From Sedimentisphaerales bacterium (GTDB taxonomy: Bacteria; Planctomycetota; Phycisphaerae; Sedimentisphaerales; Anaerobacaceae), in assembly GCA_016933985.1 (NCBI GenBank), contig JAFGTU010000449.1:1-11071 (forward strand): a DNA stretch of 11,071 nucleotides, read 5' to 3'. Positions 6,591 through 11,071 of the stretch are shown here, piece after piece. The notes below the pieces were generated by a model. The model made no database searches. It had not been told where the DNA came from and worked only from the letters and a program-made list of their open reading frames with translations. The number at the start of each line of letters is the position of its first letter. Position 1 is the stretch's first letter. The position numbers and the translations under genes were made by a program.

Positions 6591-7202
6591 TTACGTGCCA
6601 GTTGCTCCAATCTTTGTTAGGTAAGCCCGCTGCTGGTACGTCGCCAAGATAAACCACACTATGGCAAAGCAGACACCCCATCCAGAAGTCACTGTTCGCT
6701 TGAAGACTGTGACTGCCAGCAAATGCACGTCTATAGACGTCAGTAGCGCGAACATATAGGCATGGACAGATGCGTTAGACCATAGTGCAATCCATGGTCT
6801 GACGGTCTTGTCCTCCTTGATCGCGGCAGTCTCAAGCCACACATGTTCAAAGGCCTTCTTCAAGTCGGCTTCATCTTCGACGAGTTCGCTGACGTCTTTG
6901 AGAATACCCTCGCCCCGTGAGAAGTGCCTGCGAAATTCCCCCGAGACTTTGGACACTGATATCATGATACATATGCCCACAAGCAAATGCACTATCAGTG
7001 CTATCACTCCCAAACTGGAAAGGGTCTGAGAATCTCCTTGTAGACCTCGAAGGATCACTCCTCCGTAGACCAGTCCAGTTAGAGTGAAATACGCCGTGAC
7101 CATCCATGCCCGCTGTGTCTCCTCAAACCTCGCATGGGCCTTGTGGTGATCGTATGCCTTTCCGATTAGGTCACATGCCAACTTCTTGATATCACTATCC
7201 AT
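6591..7202 (-). CDS. Four-helix integral membrane protein of unknown function
   Basis: I do not recognise the family. The 203-residue product has a short charged N-terminus and two membrane helices (about 33-52, WMVTAYFTLTGLVYGGVIL, and 64-84). A cytosolic-looking charged segment of ~60 residues follows (GEFRRHFSRGEGILKDVSELVEDEADLKKAFEHVW), then two more helices (about 145-167 and 174-190). This 2+2 arrangement around a soluble helical middle resembles small membrane effectors or sensors in general shape only. AAAGGAG six bases before the ATG at 7202 fixes the start; the frame stays open to 7238 but that start has no such site. It has its own putative promoter and no same-strand partner, next to a MITE-like element and an antitoxin/sigma chimera. 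Confidence 0.8.
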   Translation of the reverse strand: MDSDIKKLACDLIGKAYDHHKAHARFEETQRAWMVTAYFTLTGLVYGGVILRGLQGDSQTLSSLGVIALIVHLLVGICIMISVSKVSGEFRRHFSRGEGILKDVSELVEDEADLKKAFEHVWLETAAIKEDKTVRPWIALWSNASVHAYMFALLTSIDVHLLAVTVFKRTVTSGWGVCFAIVWFILATYQQRAYLTKIGATGT

Positions 7203-7208
7203 TCTGAT

Positions 7209-7215
7209 CTCCTTT
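7209..7215 (-). promoter_or_regulatory. Ribosome binding site fixing the membrane protein start
   Basis: AAAGGAG on the minus strand lies six bases before the ATG at 7202. It decides between that start and an in-frame start at 7238. Confidence 0.8.
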
Positions 7216-7291
7216 GATATGTGATCGTTGCTGGCCACGGCATCGCACTCGTAAACCCGATATTCGTCCAGACAACGATCTTATCATATTC

Positions 7292-7320
7292 AACATACCA
7301 GGAACTTGGTTGCTTGGCAA
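7292..7320 (-). promoter_or_regulatory. Putative promoter of the membrane protein gene
   Basis: On the minus strand, TTGCCA (7320-7315) and TATGTT (7297-7292) are separated by 17 bases. Transcription would start near 7285. The -35 box directly abuts the left target duplication of the MITE-like element, so the insertion sits at the upstream edge of this promoter. Confidence 0.4.
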
Positions 7321-7330
7321 GCTCCAAACC
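7321..7330 (+). repeat. Target-site duplication, left copy
   Basis: GCTCCAAACC directly abuts the left terminal inverted repeat and is identical to the copy at 7473-7482. Confidence 0.75.
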
Positions 7331-7472
7331 CAGGGCAATCGCATTAAAACTGTTCGATCCTCATTTATGCTCTAAAAACAGCCCACCCCAACAGGGCCGC
7401 GATCATAATGGAGTGTGTCAATAACACTTTATCGCCAAAAAACAGCGATCTTTTTTTAATGCGATTGCCTTG
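7331..7472. mobile_element. MITE-like non-autonomous transposable element (142 bp)
   Basis: The element begins CAGGGCAATCGCATTAAAA (7331-7349) and ends with its inverted copy at 7454-7472, matching at 18 of 19 positions. It is bounded on both sides by an identical 10-base direct repeat, GCTCCAAACC (7321-7330 and 7473-7482), the signature of a target-site duplication. The 104-base interior holds no complete transposase, so it would need an enzyme supplied in trans. A ~10-bp duplication and termini starting with CA are compatible with IS4-type elements, but that assignment is inference. A minus-strand frame running through it (7365-7577) has no recognisable product and is probably not a gene. 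The remaining sequence between 7203 and 7627 holds only the promoter described and no gene I can support. Confidence 0.75.
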
Positions 7473-7482
7473 GCTCCAAACC
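7473..7482 (+). repeat. Target-site duplication, right copy
   Basis: GCTCCAAACC directly abuts the right terminal inverted repeat. Its perfect identity with 7321-7330 suggests the insertion is not very old. Confidence 0.75.
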
Positions 7483-7627
7483 GGCAAGGCATGAGCGACT
7501 CCGGAATGACTCCTTTTGACGATCCTCGGAAGACCGAACGTGGTTCTCAATATCAGACGGCGCAAGGCCCTTCTCACTGGGCGCGGCCTGCAAATTTACG
7601 AGGCCCAGCCACCACGAATACTCCCGC

Positions 7628-9007
7628 TCAGCACTCCTTTGTTATACCCGGTTGCGGGGGGGCGTATATTCCTTCGGGGTCGTCGTGGATTGGGGCGGGG
7701 GTGTCGAAGGTCATGTTGTCTATATCTTCAACGAACTGAAAGTTGGAATTCATTATCTGGTCCGAAGTAACAATCTGGCCGGTGTGGGTGGCGACGCGTC
7801 CCATCAAGGCGGCGACTTCGGCCTCACCCGCGCGGCGGGCCTCGTTGTGGGGCTTGTTTTGGCGGATTGCGTCTAAGAGCAGTTGCCATTCGACGTGGTA
7901 CGGGTTGGGGTCGTCTTTGCCGTATTGCCATACTATCTGGTCGGGAACCATATTCTGGCTCTTGTAGATTATCGGCTTGGGCTGGCCGAGGGTGGCCATT
8001 ATGACAGCCGAGCCTTGGAAGCCGTGGGCGTAGTCGGAATAGGTCTGCCAGCAGCCGTCCATGTGGCGGGAGAAGGCGAAGAGCTTGGCGCCGTCGGCGA
8101 AGGTGTATTCGACGGTGTAGTGGTCGAACTGGCTGCCGGCTTCCTTATAACATCTTCCGCCGAATCCCTGTGCCGAGACCGGCCAGGCGCCTTTTGCCCA
8201 GCAGGCCACATCGATATTGTGGCAGTGCCAGTCGATGAAGAAGCCGCTCGAGACCCAGGTGAAGCTGTTGGGGTAGCGGAGCTGAAATACAAGCTCGTTG
8301 GCATCCTTGGGGCGCGGCGGGCAGTGGACGGGGCCGTGGACGCGGTAGATTCGCAGGGTGTGGACCTCGCCGATGGCGCCGTCGTGAATCCTGCGTATTG
8401 TTTCCTTCCTCGCGTCGGAATGGCGCCACATGAAGCCTACGCCGACCTTTAGGTTCTTCTTCTCGGACAGCTCGGCGGCCTTTAGCCAGCGGCGAACGGC
8501 GGGCGAATCGGTTGCGAAGGACTTTTCCGCGAAGACGTTTACGCCCTTGTTTACGGCGTACTCGAAGTGCATCGGCCGAAAGGCCGCATGAGTGGTCAAA
8601 AGCACGATGTCGCCAGGGCCGAGGCAATCGATGGCCTTCTTATAGGCATCGAAGCCCACAAATTGGCGTTGGGGCGGGACATCCACCTTGCCCTCGTTGC
8701 CTTTGATTAGGTTGTCGTAGCTGGCTTTGAGGCGTTCCGCGAAGAGGTCGGCCATTGCGTAGAGCTTGACAGGCCCGCCCGTGGCGGCGAAGGCGTCGGC
8801 GACGGCACCTGTGCCCCGGCCTCCGCACCCGACCAACGCCAGGCGTATCGTATTGTTCCCGGCGGCGTAGATTCGAGGCAGGGCAACGCCGGCGACGACA
8901 GAGCCGGCAACTACCCTTGAACTCTGCGCCAAGAATTCCCGGCGAGAAGGCCCGAATGGTTCTGTCGGCGATGATTCTGATGCCTGAGGCTTGGTCTGCC
9001 GTTTCAT
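7628..9007 (-). CDS. Gfo/Idh/MocA family oxidoreductase with twin-arginine signal
   Basis: This is an NAD(P)-dependent dehydrogenase-type protein, probably exported folded by the Tat system (459 residues). Residues 21-26 read SRREFL, a twin-arginine motif, followed by a hydrophobic stretch (VVAGSVVAGVALP). The Rossmann fold starts at about 54 with LALVGCGGRGTG. AEKSFATD (160-167) replaces the family's usual EKP motif and keeps the Lys. DWHCHNIDVACW (259-270) corresponds to the conserved catalytic His-containing segment of the C-terminal domain. Planctomycetes carry many such paralogs, usually linked to carbohydrate turnover, and the substrate cannot be predicted. AAAGGAG five bases before the ATG at 9007 sets the start; an in-frame extension to 9217 is low-complexity and overlaps the upstream gene. 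It lies 71 bases downstream of a flavin reductase on the same strand. Confidence 0.92.
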   Translation of the reverse strand: MKRQTKPQASESSPTEPFGPSRREFLAQSSRVVAGSVVAGVALPRIYAAGNNTIRLALVGCGGRGTGAVADAFAATGGPVKLYAMADLFAERLKASYDNLIKGNEGKVDVPPQRQFVGFDAYKKAIDCLGPGDIVLLTTHAAFRPMHFEYAVNKGVNVFAEKSFATDSPAVRRWLKAAELSEKKNLKVGVGFMWRHSDARKETIRRIHDGAIGEVHTLRIYRVHGPVHCPPRPKDANELVFQLRYPNSFTWVSSGFFIDWHCHNIDVACWAKGAWPVSAQGFGGRCYKEAGSQFDHYTVEYTFADGAKLFAFSRHMDGCWQTYSDYAHGFQGSAVIMATLGQPKPIIYKSQNMVPDQIVWQYGKDDPNPYHVEWQLLLDAIRQNKPHNEARRAGEAEVAALMGRVATHTGQIVTSDQIMNSNFQFVEDIDNMTFDTPAPIHDDPEGIYAPPQPGITKEC

Positions 9008-9012
9008 GCTAT

Positions 9013-9019
9013 CTCCTTT
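9013..9019 (-). promoter_or_regulatory. Ribosome binding site fixing the oxidoreductase start
   Basis: AAAGGAG on the minus strand lies five bases before the ATG at 9007. It rules out the longer frame starting at 9217. Confidence 0.8.
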
Positions 9020-9078
9020 GAAAATGCCTTCTTGGTAAGACCCCACAATACTATGCAAACGGCCTATCGGATTGCTTA

Positions 9079-9582
9079 TTACGATGCCGGGCCGAGCTTG
9101 TGATCCGGGTCTATTGTGTAGAGGCGTTTTTTCGCTTCGGCGTTGGTGTGGGCTGCTACTACGTTGCCGACAAATATGACGTGGTCGCCGGCGTGCATGT
9201 GCTGTTCGAGCGTGCACTCGAAGTTGGCGACGGCGTCGGCCAGCAATACCGAATCAATCTGCGCGGCCGGGGCCGTTTCGCATTTGAATTCGGCGAATTT
9301 ATCGACGTCGCGGCCGGAGTGAGACCCGAAATACAACGCTGCTTCGGCCATTTCCGAAGACGGATACGCGATTGTAAAGCACTCGGCGAAGGTTATCGCC
9401 TCAACGGAATAATGCGTCTTGGCGACGGCTATCGCCATCATAGGCGGTTTGCCCGAGACAATCATCGTCCAGCCCAGCGTAATGGGATTGAACTTGCCGT
9501 TTCGGTCCTTGGCAATTGCTATGACAATTTGCTCCGGGTACTTGGTCTTTATCGCATCGGCGTATTCAACCTGCTTTTGCAT
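9079..9582 (-). CDS. Flavin reductase family protein (FMN-binding split barrel)
   Basis: This is a flavoredoxin-like protein that binds FMN and transfers electrons or reduces flavin, with a normal family length of 167 residues. Diagnostic segments are NPITLGWTMIVSGKPPMMAIAV (33-54), the phosphate-side motif SHSGRDVDKFAEF (87-99), and ECTLEQHMHAGDHVIFVGNV (122-141). No signal peptide is visible, so it should be cytoplasmic. GGAG lies about eight bases before the ATG. It is the first gene of a probable two-gene unit with the Gfo/Idh/MocA oxidoreductase, but that partner appears exported, so a direct functional link is uncertain. Confidence 0.9.
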   Translation of the reverse strand: MQKQVEYADAIKTKYPEQIVIAIAKDRNGKFNPITLGWTMIVSGKPPMMAIAVAKTHYSVEAITFAECFTIAYPSSEMAEAALYFGSHSGRDVDKFAEFKCETAPAAQIDSVLLADAVANFECTLEQHMHAGDHVIFVGNVVAAHTNAEAKKRLYTIDPDHKLGPAS

Positions 9583-9602
9583 TGCTCTTCTCCGTAATTG
9601 CT

Positions 9603-9632
9603 TTTATATTCACCAAACGCAAAGACGTTGAA
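9603..9632 (-). promoter_or_regulatory. Possible promoter of the flavin reductase gene
   Basis: On the minus strand, TTCAAC (9632-9627), an 18-base spacer and TATAAA (9608-9603) lie in the short gap shared with proC. The -10 is good and the -35 is weak. Transcription would begin near 9596, giving a leader of about 14 bases. Confidence 0.3.
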
Positions 9633-9674
9633 TAAGATGATAATTCCAATGCCCGCTTTGGCAAGGAGAAAGAT

Positions 9675-10484
9675 GTGGATACAATAGGTTTTGTAGGCGG
9701 GGGCAATATGGCCGAGGCTGTCATAAGGGGCATAATAACGGCCAAAATCTATAACCCCAAACATATTTTCGTCAGCGATATCAGACCGGACCGGCTCGAA
9801 TTTCTCCGCGAAGATTACAAAATTGTTACTCTTGAGAAGAATGCCGAGCTGGCTGATGAGGCGGCGATTATCGTCCTGAGCATCAAGCCGCAGAATATGA
9901 CCGATGTGCTGCGCGAGATAAAGGATGCCGTTAATCGGGAGAAGCTGATTATTTCCATCGCAGCAGGCATCAGACTCGGCAGTATCGCCGCCGTCCTGGG
10001 CGAGGTCCCCATCGTTCGCGTAATGCCCAATACGCCCGCTTTAATCGGCGAAGGCGCGGCCGCCCTGTACGCCAACGAGAAGGCAAGGCCGATGCTGGAC
10101 AAGGCAAGGAGTATTTTTGAATCGGTTGGACTTGCCGTCGTTGTCGATAACGAAGACCTGATCGACGCGGTTACGGCTGTGAGCGGCAGCGGCCCGGCCT
10201 ATTACTTCCTTCTGATGGAGGAAATGATAGCGGCCGCCGCGACACTGGGGCTGGACAGGGAGCTGGCAAAAGACCTCGTTCTGCAAACTGCGAAAGGCGC
10301 CAGCCTGCTCGCCGTCGAGGCGGACAAGAATAACGAAAGCCCCTCAGTTCTTCGCCGAAAGGTTACCTCGCCCGGCGGGACGACGGAGGCGGCGCTGAAT
10401 GTCTTTGCCGCAAACAAGTTCGGCTCGATGATAGCGGATGCCCTGAAGGCCGCGGTCGAGAGAAGCAGGGCGCTGCGGGGCTGA
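9675..10484 (+). CDS. proC: Pyrroline-5-carboxylate reductase
   Basis: ProC carries out the last step of proline biosynthesis, NAD(P)H-dependent reduction of 1-pyrroline-5-carboxylate to L-proline, in the cytoplasm. The 269-residue product is full length. It starts with the dinucleotide-binding IGFVGGGNMAEA (4-15) and continues with VRVMPNTPALIGEG (114-127), SGSGPAYY (170-177) and the family signature VTSPGGTTEAAL (230-241). The start is GTG, fixed by AAGGAG at 9663-9668 six bases upstream; the overlapping ATG at 9673 is in another frame that stops after four codons. It is divergent from the flavin reductase and convergent with the ferredoxin, so it is probably a single-gene unit. Confidence 0.96.
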   Translation: MDTIGFVGGGNMAEAVIRGIITAKIYNPKHIFVSDIRPDRLEFLREDYKIVTLEKNAELADEAAIIVLSIKPQNMTDVLREIKDAVNREKLIISIAAGIRLGSIAAVLGEVPIVRVMPNTPALIGEGAAALYANEKARPMLDKARSIFESVGLAVVVDNEDLIDAVTAVSGSGPAYYFLLMEEMIAAAATLGLDRELAKDLVLQTAKGASLLAVEADKNNESPSVLRRKVTSPGGTTEAALNVFAANKFGSMIADALKAAVERSRALRG

Positions 10485-10526
10485 ATTTATGGGTCATCCG
10501 AATAAATGGATGGGTGCGGCGTTTGG

Positions 10527-10546
10527 AACGGTTGAGAAAGACCGTT
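10527..10546. terminator. Weak hairpin between convergent proC and ferredoxin genes
   Basis: A 6-bp stem AACGGT/ACCGTT has an 8-base loop in the 80-base gap where the two genes converge. A smaller CATCC/GGATG hairpin lies just before it, near 10496-10513. Neither has a proper T-run, so if they act in termination they are poor intrinsic terminators. Confidence 0.3.
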
Positions 10547-10564
10547 TATCCCCATCAAGCGAGC

Positions 10565-10750
10565 TTATTCGATAACGACAATGGCCTGTACGGGGCAGTC
10601 CTCGGCGGCTTCTTGGACAGAATCCTCGCACTCGGACGGGACTTCATCGACAATCACTTCGGCTATCACTTCGCCCAGCTCGAATACTTCCGGGCACGTT
10701 TCGCTGCAAAGGCCGCAAGCCGTGCATGTATCTTCTATTCTCACTTGCAT
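10565..10750 (-). CDS. Small ferredoxin, single [4Fe-4S] cluster
   Basis: This is a soluble one-electron carrier of 61 residues. Cysteines 9, 12 and 15 in CTACGLCSETCP, with Cys52 in DCP, match the cluster ligands of Thermotoga-type monocluster ferredoxins. Cys19 and Cys41 match the pair that forms a disulfide in the Thermotoga maritima protein. The protein is acidic overall, as expected. AAAAGGGG upstream of the ATG at 10750 is the binding site, with about seven bases spacing. The redox partners are not visible in this window. Confidence 0.93.
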   Translation of the reverse strand: MQVRIEDTCTACGLCSETCPEVFELGEVIAEVIVDEVPSECEDSVQEAAEDCPVQAIVVIE

Positions 10751-10817
10751 GTCAAATCCCCTTTTAACTGGCTATCGACTATCAATAAGAGATTGCGATG
10801 CCCATTCGGCGCTTAAC

Positions 10818-10846
10818 CAAATAGAGTATTGACTGCGGGCTGTCAA
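10818..10846 (-). promoter_or_regulatory. Putative promoter of the ferredoxin gene
   Basis: On the minus strand, a perfect -35 TTGACA (10846-10841) is followed after 17 bases by TATTTG (10823-10818), a weak -10. Transcription would start near 10811, about 60 bases before the ATG. Confidence 0.4.
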
Positions 10847-10940
10847 GCAAGGTCCGGAAATTTATTCCGCAATTTTTTCCGACCGTTACGACCAAAAAAC
10901 GGCAATTGGCAATGTTTCTATGGCAAAGGCCGACCGGAGC

Positions 10941-10949
10941 TGTTATACT
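10941..10949 (+). promoter_or_regulatory. Extended -10 promoter of the SRP RNA
   Basis: TGTTATACT is an extended -10 element (TGn followed by TATACT). No good -35 lies at the usual distance, which fits extended -10 promoters. The predicted start is around 10956, shortly before the SRP RNA core. Confidence 0.5.
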
Positions 10950-10989
10950 AACGGCTCGTCGTGATGTGACAAGCAATCGATTGTGAATC

Positions 10990-11071
10990 ATTACGGCCGG
11001 GTCCCATGCAGACCGAGCCCGTGAACCTGGTCAGGCGGGGAACCGAGCAGCCATAAGCGTGTGCTTGGTGG
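10990..11071 (+). ncRNA. ffs: Signal recognition particle RNA, 5' part (cut by window end)
   Basis: This is the RNA scaffold that binds Ffh for co-translational targeting of membrane proteins. The conserved Ffh-binding hairpin is plain. GGTCAGG (11029-11035) and AGCAG (11046-11050) form the symmetric internal loop region, and CGG (11036-11038) pairs with CCG (11043-11045) around a GGAA tetraloop (11039-11042). The downstream GTGTGC segment is also typical. Flanking sequence fits a small 4.5S-like RNA, but the 3' end is beyond the window and the exact 5' end (between about 10956 and 10995) is uncertain. Confidence 0.85.

Noticed and set aside
6429..6620. Small plus-strand frame after the chimera
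   Set aside because: It has no ribosome-binding site and overlaps the end of the membrane-protein gene; it is probably chance.
7883..8452. Plus-strand 189-codon frame
   Set aside because: It is antisense to the Gfo/Idh/MocA gene; its Gly/Val/Ala-rich translation is typical of a shadow in GC-rich coding DNA.
9100..9597. Plus-strand 165-codon frame
   Set aside because: It is an exact antisense shadow of the flavin reductase, with no binding site and no family motif.
10514..10816. Plus-strand 100-codon frame
   Set aside because: It covers the antisense strand of the ferredoxin, whose cysteine pattern is unambiguous.
1..11071. CRISPR array or tRNA genes
   Set aside because: No regularly spaced repeats and no cloverleaf-like sequence with T-loop consensus were seen on either strand.

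Overview
The window looks like a chromosomal segment of a planctomycete, most likely a member of the Phycisphaerae/Sedimentisphaerales group. This is an inference from gene content: a secreted protein with a dockerin-like tail ending in paired EF-hand repeats, a twin-arginine-exported Gfo/Idh/MocA oxidoreductase, and a sigma factor with a long N-terminal extension. No rRNA or other taxonomic marker is complete here.

Layout. At the left edge is csrA (35-310), closed by a GGA-loop hairpin and a strong intrinsic terminator. About 530 bases with no convincing gene follow. Next come a minus-strand secreted caspase-like protein with HAF repeats and a dockerin-like tail (924-2984), a divergently transcribed corrinoid (B12-binding) methyl-carrier protein (3369-3995) with its own terminator, and a sigma-70-family factor with predicted N-terminal helix-turn-helix segments (4188-5882). 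Directly after the sigma gene is an unusual chimeric reading frame (5993-6427). It joins a CopG/BrnA-type ribbon-helix-helix antitoxin, which has lost a normal start codon, to a second copy of the sigma factor's region 4. A near-consensus promoter sits immediately upstream.

The middle right holds a minus-strand four-helix membrane protein (6591-7202) and a 142-bp MITE-like element with 19-bp terminal inverted repeats and a perfect 10-bp target duplication (7321-7482). A minus-strand pair follows, made of a flavin reductase and a Gfo/Idh/MocA oxidoreductase (9582 down to 7628). The right end has housekeeping functions: proC (9675-10484), a small monocluster ferredoxin on the minus strand (10565-10750), and the 5' part of the SRP RNA, cut by the window edge.

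Most genes appear to be independent single-gene units with their own promoters or terminators. The flavin reductase/oxidoreductase pair is the only plausible operon. The most unusual area is 5883-7482, where a sigma-factor duplicate, an orphan antitoxin, an orphan membrane protein and a small transposable element lie together. That pattern suggests an accessory, rearranged segment inside a mostly housekeeping neighbourhood.
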